Origin: Myrica gale
Lineage: Eukaryota > Streptophyta > Magnoliopsida > Fagales > Myricaceae
Assembly: GCA_963930655.1 (NCBI GenBank)
Contig: OZ005602.1
Span: forward strand, 23,325,840-23,389,839
Length of the DNA: 64,000 bases
Reading direction: 5' to 3'
Under the pieces are notes generated by a model. The model did no database searches and was not told where the DNA came from. It saw only the letters and a program-made list of their open reading frames with translations. Of this stretch, positions 11,096 through 22,780 are shown one piece after another (position 1 is the stretch's first letter; each line of letters begins with the position of its first letter). Made by a program: the position numbers and the translations under genes.

Positions 11096-11212
11096 TAGAA
11101 AGCTTTTAGAGCTCTATGGTCTGCTACATTACCTGGTCAAGCTCCATGACCTAATTTTTTACCAATGGAAAGAAATGGGCTGGCAGGGAAGAGATCCATC
11201 GACTTATTTCAG
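11096..11212 (+). pseudogene. ELMO/CED-12 domain exon fragment, frameshifted
   Basis: One frame reads ALWSATLPGQ. After a break of about two missing bases near 11140, another frame reads LHDLI then QWKEMGWQGRDPSTYF. These are adjacent parts of the plant ELMO/CED-12 domain, whose conserved core is QWKEMGWQG-x-DPSTDFRG. The segment is preceded by an AG acceptor and ends at a GT donor (11213), so it looks like a single genomic exon. No neighbouring ELMO exons were recognised. It may have been captured by, or stranded among, the surrounding mobile elements. Confidence 0.65.
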
Positions 11213-12100
11213 GTTCATCTTCACCTCATGCTATCAATTTGCCTTTACTTTTTCTCTCTTATGAATTCTTAGCTTCTTCTATTCTAGTGCTCTTGAAACT
11301 TTTCCTTGTACAGAGTGCAAATGATGATTACATTCTTGTGTGATTTTGATACTACATTATTGCAAGTATTGAAAAGCAATCAAACTAGTTATTCCTCATT
11401 CCCTGGGATGTCTAAACGCAAGCTCTAACAGCTTCAGGATCTTAAAATACATAGATGAAGGTCATGTGTCTAGTAATTTTCAACACTTTTTGTGTGGCAA
11501 TTTGTGACATGGGGAAGTTTCTTTGTTTGCAGCAAAACCCAAAACTTTTATCAGAACAATTTTCTTACAAATGTTGTCGGGTAAGAGCTTACAACTACTT
11601 GTACCTCTAACTTTTTAACAGGATGTCCACCATATGGTTGCAACAAGTGAAGACAACACATTTTATTCACAGCCTAAGAAAGTTTAGTTACAAGGTTACC
11701 TCACCATAAATATAGGAAGGTAGCCAAGTTTCCTGCTGGATGGTTAAATTCATTTTGCAAATGTTTGCTGGCGTGTACGTAGTTAAAGCTTACTCAATTT
11801 TCTCATACCAAAACATTGCGTTATATTTTTCAAATACTGCAGGGGTTGGAATATATGGTCTTGACTCTTGAAGATATTCTGATATGTTTTGAACTTCTTT
11901 GTCATTTAGTCGAATAGTGTAGCTACAGTAATGTTTCAACTTTTTTGTTTTAGACCAAGTGAAAATTGGAACTAGTTTGTCAGGTGATCCAGGAGTTTAA
12001 AATTTGAGTATTTATAGCTGTAAAAACTCAGGGCATTTGCAATCTAATATATGACTACTTTGTTATTGCGCAACACTTTGTTTTGTTATCCCTTTTATGA
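11213..12100. other. Unclassified AT-rich sequence after the ELMO exon
   Basis: This could be intron sequence of the stranded ELMO fragment. I could not identify a further ELMO exon or any transposon domain. Confidence 0.35.
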
Positions 12101-12655
12101 ATGGCCACCTCGATGGCAATTAGAAATGAAGATACGCAGGGAAATTTGATGGAAAATGCCAATATATATAAAAAAAGAAAAAAAATCTGTTGGATTTTCT
12201 TGTCAAGTACAATGCATGTATTGGAAAATCTTCCAGGAGGAGAAAACTCAATGCCAACAAATCCAAACGTAGTTTCTAAAATATTGGTCGACAGCCTTGT
12301 CTCTCGTCACCATAAGCCTCCTGCTACAACGATTTTCCTTCGGCGAAGCACAACTGCCACCAACCTCTACTCGTCCCTTCAGGGAGTTCAAAATTCCAAA
12401 AGTGCAATTCCGGCGGCAGAAACATCACGACTGAGCTTTCTCCACAATATGATGGAAGTGGGTTGTCTCTCCCGACGCGTCTCTCGGGCGAGATAGGAAC
12501 CGCATCAACGATAATGAGCCAAATTTGTCAGGTTAGGTCTCTCTGCACGCGGCAGACACGACGACGAAAAATCGTGGCCAAATCCCTTCCGCGACAATTT
12601 TGAACACTTTCTGCCGCGACTGCTATCGTGGGCAGAGAGCGGATTTCTTGTAGTG
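12101..12655 (+). other. Unclassified segment ending in a CACTA-like right terminus
   Basis: A 131-codon frame (12101-12496) has no domain I recognise. The segment ends GGATTTCTTGTAGTG at 12655, again the reverse complement of a CACTA-type start (CACTACAAGAAATCC). The terminus is of a different subfamily from that at 11038. No left partner was seen. Confidence 0.35.
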
Positions 12656-12725
12656 CTGCCATCTTTGAAACTTACTTTGAGTTCCAACTGTCACTAAGAA
12701 TTTACTCTCTGTTCAACAATTCTGC

Positions 12726-13496
12726 ATGGATAATAATGTGATCTTTGAGTTTCATGTCAATTGCTTTCTTGTGAAGGACTCCCAATTTATGCATGACCCT
12801 AAAGAATCACATTGGCAGGCGGTCAAATGCATCTTGCGCTACTTAAAGCACACTCCTAACTTCGGTATTTCCATCACTCATTCCTCGTCACTTCAAATTC
12901 AAGCCTTCTCTGATGCTGACTGGGCGGGTTGTCCCAACCACTTGTCGTAGCACCGATGGATTCTGCATCTTTCTTGGTCCAAACTTAGTTTCTTGGGGCT
13001 CTAGAAAATAATCTATTGTGGCGCGTTCCAGCACTGGAGCCGAATACAAGACTCTAGCTGCCGCCACCTCTGAAGTCATTTGGCTCCAATCCTTTCTCTG
13101 TGGCCTGCGAATTTTCCTTCCTTCAGCCCCTCTTCTCTGATGTGACAATCTTGGCGCCACCTATCTCTCAGCCAATCATGTTCTTCACTCCCGCACCAAA
13201 CACATGGAGGTGGATTTTCAATTTTTTCGTGACAGAGTCCAAGCCAAGACCCTTCAGGTTGCATTTCTCACCAGTCGCAATCAACTTGCCGATCTGTTTA
13301 CAAAGCCCTTGGTCTCCTCACGCTTTCATACTCTGAGCACGAATCTCACCGTCACTTTGTTGTCATTGGACTCGCAGGGGCCTGTCAAACATATAATTGA
13401 AGAACAACAACCAGAAGATACAGCCACCACTTCAACACCTCAGCAGCAATATCTCCAACTCAGCCCCACTAATACATCTCAGCTGGAAGAATAGTT
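12726..13496 (+). pseudogene. Copia pol C-terminal end (RT tail and RNase H), broken
   Basis: The frame SQFMHDPKESHWQAVKCILR followed by YLKHTPNFG is the end of the copia reverse transcriptase. DADWAGC, then SWGSRK, TGAEYKTLAAATSEVIWLQ and, in another frame, RTKHMEVDFQFFRD and NQLADLFTKPL are the RNase H domain in the usual order. A TAG at about 12947, TAA near 13010 and frameshifts break it. It lies directly upstream of the right LTR, as expected for copia on the plus strand. Confidence 0.8.
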
Positions 13497-13792
13497 TTAG
13501 TAATATTTTGTACTGTGGATTGTGATCTGATTGTACTCAGAAGCAGTCTCTGCAACAAACTCGGCTCGACAACTCTGAGCCACTATGTGGCGCACTATGT
13601 ATTCAACGGAATGTTGTTGCCGATAGTACTATGCACAACACATTAATTCGTTTGTCTATTAATTTGCTAGAGTTACTTGTGCTGTTACTTTGGCTAAGTC
13701 ACAATGTTTGTCACCGTGTATATATAAAAAGGTATTGTATACCTTGAATTCGATGAAATGAATATACAAGAGTTTTCTCCAAACAACTCTGA
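13383..13792 (+). repeat. Right LTR of the degenerate copia element
   Basis: Direct partner of 9250-9643. It starts TGTCAAACATATAATTGAAG after a purine-rich tract and ends near CAACTCTGA, so the terminal CA is probably mutated. The pol frame overlaps its first part, as is common when the stop codon lies inside the LTR. Confidence 0.65.
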
Positions 13793-14674
13793 TGTATACT
13801 TCTATATATCATGCCTTCACCTCCTGCTAAATCGATCCGTGACCAAAGGCGAAGGGTGCTTCTAACACCGTTTAAAATCTTGGGCTACCTCCCTGAACAA
13901 CACTCAATTCCTAAACTTACTGATCCGCATGTTACATCAGGCCTAAATCTGGCCATTGCACCACCTTGATACACTTCCTTCCGACCAAAGAATTGAATGA
14001 AATAAAAAAAGAAATTATTCAATTTCTGAGCTGCTGGATATTCATCTATATTGGTTTTTTTTTAACGAGTGGGCGTCCATTAAGATTCACTAAGAGGTGT
14101 TCGCCATGCAGCTTTTTATCGATACAGCATGGACTGACATTCCTCTTATAATGTTGATCATATATTAAAAGTTGCTAACAGTCCCGGAAAATGTTCTTAA
14201 TTTTTGGGAAGCTACTATGGGATGTACTGGAGGACAGATTAATCTTGTTTTGACACATGGAGTTCAAGGGAAACCAGCTTGTGTTGGATATGAGAAATGC
14301 TTTATATTTGGCCTAAATGGAAGAATGTACTGAAGGAGCTCAACAGAGTGAAATGAGTTTAGTCCGGCTAAAAAGTAAGAACGGATTCCGTGCAAAGCGA
14401 CGTTGTGATTTAAAGAAATCAAGAATGATATTTTTATTGAAAGATAGACAGAGAGCACATTCGTAAGGCATTTCTTAAGAAACTTTGAAGAAACTGGAGG
14501 CTGCATACGCAGAATTAATAGAAAGCATATTGCATTTAAGAAACTAAATGGATAAGGTACATGATAATTAAGAAACATTTACCGCAAATTGACCTCAAAT
14601 TTTAGTAACAACAACCGTCGTACTGTGTATCCTCTCGTACAAGTACCAACTGGATCTCACTAGAATCCTCTGAT
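13793..14674. other. Intergenic and probable 3' flank of the MYB-related gene
   Basis: No gene is recognised. The half nearest 14674 may hold the 3' UTR of the minus-strand MYB-related gene. No poly(A) signal was assigned. Confidence 0.4.
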
Positions 14675-16322
14675 TCATATAGTCAGATCAAGGGTACTCG
14701 CCAATTTCGAACTTTTCGCATTGTTTTCTTCTGTGAACCTGCTCAGCTGCTTTGATGGCATGTTCAGATCTATAAAATAGTTTCCCTTCTTCGAATAAGA
14801 GGAAGAAGAAAGAGATAAATTGTTATCGACTTCTTCCTGATCAGTACCCCAGCGTATTCTCTTAGCTTCCTCTTGTCTTGCTATTATGCCCAGTGATAGA
14901 CTCAAATCAATGTTGTCAGAAGCTTTCCTCTTCCCAATGGTTTGCTCTTCTGCAATAATCCACTTGGGTAACGCTGTGGGTAAATTACTAAAACATCTTG
15001 TTCCTTCCCTACTTCTTCCATGCAATTCGGAACTGAAAGAGGGCTCTATGGGGCTAGACCTTGTCTGAAATTCGATAGAATTATAGTCGAACTGCCATTC
15101 CTGAGATTCTTCTTCGAACTCTTGTAGTGTACATCCCTTTCTACTTTCTTCAGCGAAGGCAATACTGTTGGTATTCATGCAGAAAGCTTCATTACTTCTT
15201 CGCAAGTCGATACTTCCATGAATCTTCTCGGATACTGACCAATGAAGCCTATCTCCTGTTCTAATATATATGTTGTCAGACAAATAAGGTCCGGATATCC
15301 AGCTCCGGTCTTGAGCATTCCATGAAAGGTCGCCATACCTTAAGCGAGAGCCACAGAAAGATTTCGAGGAGGATCATAATCAGAGAATGAGTGCTTACTT
15401 AACCAAAACCAGAAAAGCAAATAGACGAGTTATATATAAATTAATAGAAATATAATCATTTTGAGGATAGTACTACCTGAATTTAGGGCTAACCCTTTGA
15501 TCAATGTTTTGAAGCATGGACTGCTCCCAAAGGCTTTGGCAAAGCTGATGATCTACACTTCGCATAAGATGTCCTCTACTGGTTTTAATAACTGTCCATG
15601 AAGAGAGCAACAGTTCCACATTTAAATTATCGAATGCTTCAGTGAATAAGATAGTAAACCAAATTTGTACGTTCAAGAAGAACCATTTGTAGTTGGTGTA
15701 CCTTGACCCTGGTCATCGATCTTCTTGCTCCGATACATCTTCTCCAAAACATGCCAAAAGAGAAACAAAAATGAATCTCACCTTGACTATAACGTAGCGA
15801 ATCTCAAGAATCGCACACCCAATTGTGCGTTTCTTTCTGACAATATATATATTTATATATATAAATCATACGGACTAATTTTACCTGTAGATGGCTTTTG
15901 ACATGAGCAATGCTTAGACCCTTGATGTTCATTAGCTGCAAAACAAGTTTGGGAGTAGCCCCTACACAAAAAGAAAACCAAAAATCATATTTGGGAAGGA
16001 AAAATGAGCAAGTATTTAATGATATCTCTATTTGTAAAGATGCATATATAGATGTTGAAATTTTGATGATCCTACTCTCTTGGCCCCCAAGTCTCTCTAC
16101 GGCCTGGACAAAACAACGGTGAAGATCAGGTGTCCATCTTAGCCTCGGCACCTTGGATCGCATATACGGCCGCACCCCATTAGAACCGGCCTTCTTTTCA
16201 GTCTCATCAGCTACGCTGTTGCTCGAGCTTGCACTGTTTTTGGTCTTACTTTCATCATCTCCTTCGTCGTCCTTGCTCCTGTCTGGAGAAGGTTTTTCCT
16301 TCGAACCATCCTTTTCCCCCAT
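14675..16322 (-). CDS. GARP (G2-like) MYB-related transcription factor, five exons
   Basis: Minus-strand exons by eye are 16322-16076, 15961-15885, 15738-15702, about 15578-15477 and 15338-14675. Exon 1 starts MGEKDGSKEKP and has a Ser/acidic N-terminus. It then has VRPYMRSKVPRLRW and TPDLHRCFVQAVERLGG, the first half of the GARP/MYB-like DNA-binding domain. Exon 2 completes it (ATPKLVLQLMNIKGLSIAHV, SHLQ), and exon 3 gives MYRSKKIDDQGQ. Exon 5 carries YGDLSWN and two EAR-type repression motifs, LSLSL and DLNMP, so it is probably a nuclear repressor of the At1g14600-like group. The binding-domain introns have consistent phases. The exon 3 to exon 4 junction does not keep frame with the sites I can see, so a small exon or an alternative site is likely there. 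The gene otherwise looks intact. Confidence 0.8.
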
Positions 16323-18656
16323 GGCTATTCTTTCCACATATGGAAAATATTTGAAGTGGGAAGTGATCAATCACTTCAATTCGAAGTGATTGCCTCTGAT
16401 AAAGAAAATATAAAACAATAGCCATGGCTTTCCTGCCTATCCATATGGTTCCTCCCCTGATCTTCTTCCTTGGGGAAAAGGATTACATACTCATTACTAG
16501 CAGAACAAATTTCCTTGAGCCGGCAAGGTTCACACAAAAGAAACATGAAAAAACAAACCCTAACGTACGGATCTTGGTCTCAGCATACAGATATATAGTT
16601 CTGTACACAGACCTAGATCTGTCTATCTATTCATGCAGTATAAATGCCATGTCATGTATGAATGATGTTGGGTTAATATGCTTACCCAAAAATAAATATT
16701 GGGTTAAAAAAAATATCGTTTGGACCAGTTGATATCTGGCTGGGTAAGGTGAAAGACAAGAAATAAGATTGAGAAGTGGAACTGAACAAGCATGGAATAA
16801 TAACGTATAGCGCGTAGCTACGGAACGCCTCTTTTTCTTCACAATTAGTTTCACTTTTTTTCTCTGAAATTCCAAGTTTTGTCAATATGCGTGTAGCCGT
16901 GAACTTGAGATTTACCTAACTTATATATATACTTAATTTGACTGTACCTCTTCAATCTGACAAGCAAAACATATAACTAGTGAACAGTACTGGACTGATC
17001 TTACATTAATTACAGGTAATCGAGTCAAGTTACCAAGCTATAAATGACTGATATAGGTTACGGTACTGATCAGTCATTGATCTTTCTGATTCCTCCCAAC
17101 TGTACCCATAAATGGGTAGATAAGGCAGCACTAGTTTACACAAGACAATAGCACTTGATTTACAGAAGAACATGGTGAAGCTTCCTTTCATATGTAGTCA
17201 TGTAGACAATATGGGGATGAACTTCTATATATACGCCACGCAAAATAAAGGCGAGTGGGTGAACCTTTCATATGTGAACCTTACAAATGTAAATGAAAAG
17301 AGGCAAAAGCATTGTTGAGAGAACTGTGCTGAGATGATTCCTGTTGTCGGTGATCACGGATTTGTCTTTGATTATTACCATGCGCGACTGCACCTATAGC
17401 AACAAAATTTGTATTTTCACTTCTCGAAGATTCCCTAATCCTTTGTGATGTTTTTATAGAGTGTTTCTGACTAAATCTTGGATTCGGTACTCTTTTTCTA
17501 ATCTAGTGTCCATGGCTCTCTGTTGCACGAAAATAGAGGCTGCAGATGGCTCTCTGTTGCACGAAAATTTATGGCGGTCCTTGATCGAGGTTATAGATTG
17601 GTCTGCTATAGAAGATAACAAGCTTGGAGTAGATTCTTTTGATTAATTTTTGTGTGGCCTGAAGTCCTTTGTTATTAATGTTTCTTTTACTTGACAGTTT
17701 GATTTTTCCTTTTGCAGGTACAAATAACTACAGTGCAACAGATACGTATCATGCAAGTACACCAGGACTCGGTAGGCGGTAGCTATATTTCTTGTTGAAT
17801 TCAGGAGACAGCCTTTTTAACTGTTTGGTGATCATAATTTACACGAAGCTATATGCGATTTATCTTCTTTGTGGAACTTTGTGCTTGAAAGCTGCCTATT
17901 TAGCCAGCTTGTAATTGGGTTTTAAGCAGACAAGCCTGATGATCACCAGGCAAATTAAGCAGTTGAATAAGAAAATCTGAGTATTGGGTGGCCATACTCC
18001 ACCTCAGCTTCACGCTAGGTAGCTTCTCCTTTGGCAACCTAACACGTGAGAAAAATGTTGTATATATCCCTATTGCCAGTTTAGCGGCCTGCAGACTTGA
18101 CTTGATGAGGACATTCCTCACACCTATAAGAATTGGCTATCCCTTGTAATTAGGTAGAACCAGAAGAAGTATTCAAACGATTCTCAGATTTCTTGTTTTC
18201 ATACCTCATTTGACTCCTTAAGAAGCATCGACAAACGTCAGTCAAGCAAAAGGTGATTAATTAAGAGAGAATTGATGCCGGAGACGTATGTTCATGAGCT
18301 GATTACTTTAGTAATTATTCACGAGCTGCAAGGTGGAAAATTCTTATAAGCCTTCCAATTCTATCAACTCTGATGTTCTCAATCTGCTTCAAGCGTCAAC
18401 TTCTTTTCTGATCTTTTCTTCTTTCCTCAACTCTTTGTTCTTTTAGAATACTTCCCTTAATCTCTCAGCCAAACTAAAATATAGAGATCGTGGCCGATGA
18501 AGAACATGACTTAAATCACCATGAAAAGAACTAAACTATCACAGAAAACAAGTCTCCCCTCATCAGCAAAAGATCCCTTACTAAAAATAGGGTATCCTTT
18601 AGCAAAACATGAGGTTGTCCTTATTAGATGGTTAATCATGTCAATTAATCAATTCT

Positions 18657-18695
<39 letters not shown>

Positions 18696-20099
18696 TACCT
18701 AGAAGGAACAATAATAATGCTACCTAAATAACACAAATTATGTCTTCCTACAATTAGACCTTAAACTTTGCAAGGGGTCTGAGAGAATTAGGCCTTCTGT
18801 AGCTATCAACAGCTGCACAGTGCAGCATGTGACCAATATTTTTAAACTTCGAAACTTGTTTTTGTTTCTATATGCTCATTGAAACTCGGAAAGCTCAAAC
18901 CAATGCCTATTTGCCAGTGAAAGGTCAACTATTTCAAAATCCCTTCCATTAGTTTATTCAGTGTAGTCCAAGAACACCAATATTTTTATCTGCATGAGAA
19001 TACTACCCCCTATTAATGCGGATCGGACCATCATTTCAGAATGAGTATGTTTGTCTTCTTTCCCCGCCATCATGACCATCCCAGGCCACCACCGCCTCTG
19101 TCTCTGTGCGCCCTTCATGCATGGTACGTGTATGGTATGGTATCATGCTTGATGCATGCATGCCATGGATTGGTCATGAACATACATATATGGTTTTTTG
19201 TACCATCAATTTCTTATTGTTCCCATTGGGCATTTCATTGGATTTTAGATCCAATGAGGCTGGGTATGAGGTTAAAGTCTGACTGTGAGTCGTTTTAGTC
19301 ATTTATCAAAGCCCCGGGATCACTTTGGACTGGACCTCTAAAGACAAAAGTGTCTTTTGAAGGATTCTAGTCATGGCCTACGATTGCAGAAAGCCCCACC
19401 TGCGCATTATAGGGCTTGAAGCATAAGGACCAATCTGATTTGGTGGGATCTGAAGTCTGAACTCACGGTTGTACAACTCATGGTTGTACATAGGTCATGT
19501 TTGGATATCAAATATGATGTTTGGGTTAATTATAATTTTTTCCCTCAAACTACCACTCAATTACAAATACATCCACAAACTTTAACTAGTTATAACTGAC
19601 CCCCATAAACTATATTTCTCATTGTAATTTCATCTGTCAACCGATTTGAGTCATTATGTCGAATGGTTTCTATCTAACGTAACAGATACATGACCTTCTT
19701 TTTACATGAAAAGATAATATTACCCTCGTTTGAGTCCTTCCTAGACTTCTACATTGCTTTTAACCCTTTGTAAAGCCAAAAAAATAATAGGTAGTTAGCA
19801 GCTTTTTTTCTTTTTTTTTAAAAAGTGACTCACTTATAATCGAGCTGGTCAAATTTTTCTTTTCAAGTAAGGAGAATGTCATATGTCGTTTACATGGGAC
19901 AGAAACCATTCGATATAAGTATGTTTGTAAAAAAAACCAAAAATGTGTGTTTTGAAAAGTGGCATTCCCCTCTACGTAGACCCACTTCTTCTTCACGCGA
20001 AAGCTTCTTTCTTTCAGCTGGTTTTGCCCTTGATTTGCAGATCTTCATTTTTTTCCTTTTAAACCTCCAATCTCTCCACCAATTTTCACCCAAAAATCT
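16323..20099. other. Long intergenic stretch, no gene recognised
   Basis: The first few hundred bases are probably the promoter and 5' UTR of the minus-strand MYB-related gene. Frames such as 17461-17646, 18521-18727 and 19041-19298 lack domains. A 23-bp direct repeat (ATGGCTCTCTGTTGCACGAA) occurs at about 17511 and 17546. The segment near 19530-19640 (CTCAAACTACCACTCAATTA) resembles a short repeat common in plant intergenic DNA. Confidence 0.45.
18657..18694. repeat. (TA)n microsatellite
   Basis: An uninterrupted run of about 18 TA units, likely polymorphic. Confidence 0.9.
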
Positions 20100-21640
20100 T
20101 GCTATATTCGAACCCTAGTGAGATTAAAATATGTATCTCCTCTATTCTTTGAAAAACACCGCTCAAAGTCGTATTCTTCCCTCTCTACCTCTCTTTTTTG
20201 AAACTCTCGCTCTCTCTAGCCTTGGAGACTCGAAATCGCAAGCGGCTGGTTAATCTTGGAGGAAGGTAACATTGGTTTGATTTTGATTGGGGTCGAACTC
20301 CTTTGGTTTGTGATTTGAATTCTTTCATTTTGTAGATAGCATTGGCGGGCCAATCCCTTGATAGTAAGCGGTTCTCTTTCGATTCGTCGACGCTTTTGGT
20401 GAGTATTTTCTCTTCTTCAAGTCTCTATCCTTGAGGAAGTTAGGATTCAGGATTTTGAGATTTTCATATTTATTTTCGGTTGATAGATGGGATTTGGGAA
20501 AATTTCGTGTTTGATAGAGATGGGTGTTTCTGGAATTTTACCATTTAGTTTATAATGGAGATATGTGTCGATTAAGGTGCAAAATGGTGTATTAAGGGTT
20601 GTCCAGATTTTTTTCATGGGGATTATGTGATGGTTTCTAAGGCTAAAAGCGTTCCTAAAGAGATGTTTTATTAGCCAATGTAGTAGTTTAATTATTTTAG
20701 AGTTTTATAGAATGATTTGAACTCCATGTTGGTATTGATGAATGATATTTAAATTTGTTTAGGTCCTGATTGATTATTCAGCAACCTTTGAAGAGCTGTA
20801 GGCTTTGGGTTAAGCGTTTAAGGTAAGTAGTCTTTCCATGGGATTTTTATGAAATTCTTACGTTGTGAAAATAAGTGCACAATTGTTAAATATTTCTTTT
20901 ACAAATCAAAACTGGTTTTGGATGAGTTATTGAGAATTCTTGGATTTTGGAAATGTTGAATTTTAAATGTGCACTGTATTTTAAACGATTTTGATGCATT
21001 AGGGGAATTGAACGAATTTTGATAAAAATGAGATTTCACGAACTCTTTTGAAATGATTGGCCTATTTTGTGAAATTTGTGTTTTGAGCATACTATCAAGC
21101 TATCATCGTGCTTGTGACTGTTGAGGTCTTTGTGACCATTGGGGTCTGTGTGACCATCGGTAATTTCATTAAGTTGATTGGTCTGGGATATTTTATTATA
21201 GGTGTTTTCAGTTTGGAATTGCCCACTATATTTTCTTAATTTTGGTTATGTCTATAAAACTGTCATTTCCTCTACTCTCATTGAGTGCTACTTACTGAGC
21301 TAGTTGTAGCTCACCACTTACTTCCTATCTTTTAGATTTAACGGTTGGTGGCAGGGAGAAGTAGGAAATCTCGAGTGGTAGTTTTGAAAAGATCGCAAGT
21401 TGCAAAGTTATCGAATATAGAGTCCCCTAGAGACTTTAGTAGTGATTGCATTAATTTGGAGACTTTAGTAATTTTATTTCATTTGGGAAAACAATGTATT
21501 TTGATCCATTGTTAATTATGGGATTTGAGGATTTTGGAGTAGTGCTCAGATTAAATTCTTGGGTATCATTGTTCTTATGTTTTGGTTGGATTATGAGTTT
21601 AGATTAATATATTTAAGAGATTGAATATAAGTTCCTTTTG
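20100..21640 (+). mobile_element. Diverged Ty3/gypsy LTR fragment
   Basis: The segment 21118-21370 parallels the plus-oriented gypsy LTR at about 38640-38890. Shared features are repeats of GGTCTGTGTGACCAT, then CTTACTGAGCTAGT, GTAGCTCACCACTTA and a TTGGTGGCAG segment. Upstream, AAGCGTTTAAGGTAAGTAG parallels AAGCGTTCGAGGTAAGTGG near 38350. The copy is strongly diverged and its ends are unclear. It abuts the GATCGATC-rich CACTA region, which may have inserted into it. Confidence 0.55.
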
Positions 21641-21674
21641 TGTTTTTCGTGGAAGTTCGCCACGTGTAAGACAA

Positions 21675-21870
21675 TAAGCGATCGACCGTTGCCGCCTGAC
21701 GTTGGAAAATGCGAATCGTCGATCGATCGTGGAAGCTTAACCGTCATTTTTTCGAATCACGATGGATCGTGATTATGCGCGGTCGATCGATCCTGAAAGC
21801 AAATGAGAATTTGCCACGTGTCAACAAATGCGCGATCGATCGTCCAAATTAATAACGATCGATCGTAGTA
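21675..21870. repeat. GATCGATC-type motif block 2
   Basis: Contains about seven CGATCGATCG-type variants near the left limit of the CACTA region, interleaved with CCACGTGT. Same motif class as 10565-10840. Confidence 0.6.
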
Positions 21871-22240
21871 AAGGATGAACGATTATATGAAACCGGCGAG
21901 CCATTTTTACCGGTTACCTCTAACGAATATTCTCAAATCCTCTCAAACTTTACGAACCATTTCGTTCAACATTGCCGTCCAAAGTACGCGGAATCACTTC
22001 CTGTTATCATCTACATCAAAGGTACGTAGTTATATTAATTTTTAAGAGATATTAAGCTCTTTTAAATGAGGTTTTACTTTACGTTTTTTTAATTTGCTAT
22101 ATCTTTCATTTAGGTCCATAAATTATATTAATTTTTGTGTTAATGTATATTTTTGGCGTTTAGGATTGTTTAGAGATCATTTGAGGCTATTTTTGAGCGT
22201 CTTTTGGCGTTTTTTGTAATCTGTGTGTTTTCGTATAAAC

Positions 22241-22640
22241 ACCGATTGATCGCATTTCACCGCGATCGATCGTGGTGTAGACGGTGAGTCAAACGATTGA
22301 TTGTCTCAAGTAGACGATCAATCACTTATTGTTATTTAGCGACCGATCGATACTGTATGTACAGATGAATCGGTAATTGAAACGGTGAGTTTCAAATTTA
22401 ATGACGATCGATCACTTTAATTGACGATTGATCGTCTACCTTACCGATGGATCGCATTTAACCGCGATTGATCGTTGGAGACGGTGTGGCGAAAGATTAA
22501 TCGTCTAAGGTAGACGATCAATCGCTTATTGTTATTTAGCGACCGATCGATACTGTATGTACCGAGGTAATTTGAAACGGTGAGTTTCAAATTTAATGAC
22601 GATCGATCACTGTAAGTGACAATCGATCGTTAGTTGATGT
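22241..22640 (+). repeat. 202-bp tandem duplication carrying GATCGATC motifs
   Basis: Copies at 22241-22442 and 22443-22640 each hold about eight motif variants. They share the blocks TTATTGTTATTTAGCGACCG and GGTGAGTTTCAAATTTAATG. They precede the first ORF of the CACTA region by about 140 bases, so they could act as promoter-proximal binding sites. That role is inferred. Confidence 0.75.
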
Positions 22641-22780
22641 TGTACTTTTAAAACCCCAAAAGTACACTATTTTGTGGCGTTGGATCACCATTTTGTTGTA
22701 TCGCCTTTAATATTTTAATTTACATTAATGTGATTATTTATTAACGCATATTTATATACAACTTTTGCAGCATTCGTAAA

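Larger units (their letters stand above)
9250..13792 (+). mobile_element. Degenerate Ty1/copia element with foreign inserts
   Basis: Two related repeats in direct orientation (9250-9643 and 13383-13792) look like LTRs. Both start TGTCAAACAT. The first is followed at once by TGGTATCGGAGC, one base away from the usual initiator-Met primer binding site. The second is preceded by a purine-rich GCAGGGGCC and by the C-terminal end of copia pol. Most of gag-pol is missing. Between the LTRs sit a tandem duplication, the right end of a CACTA element, a broken ELMO exon and unclassified sequence. No clean target duplication was found (GTACT before, TGTAT after), so a nested or recombined locus is likely. 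Confidence 0.65.
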
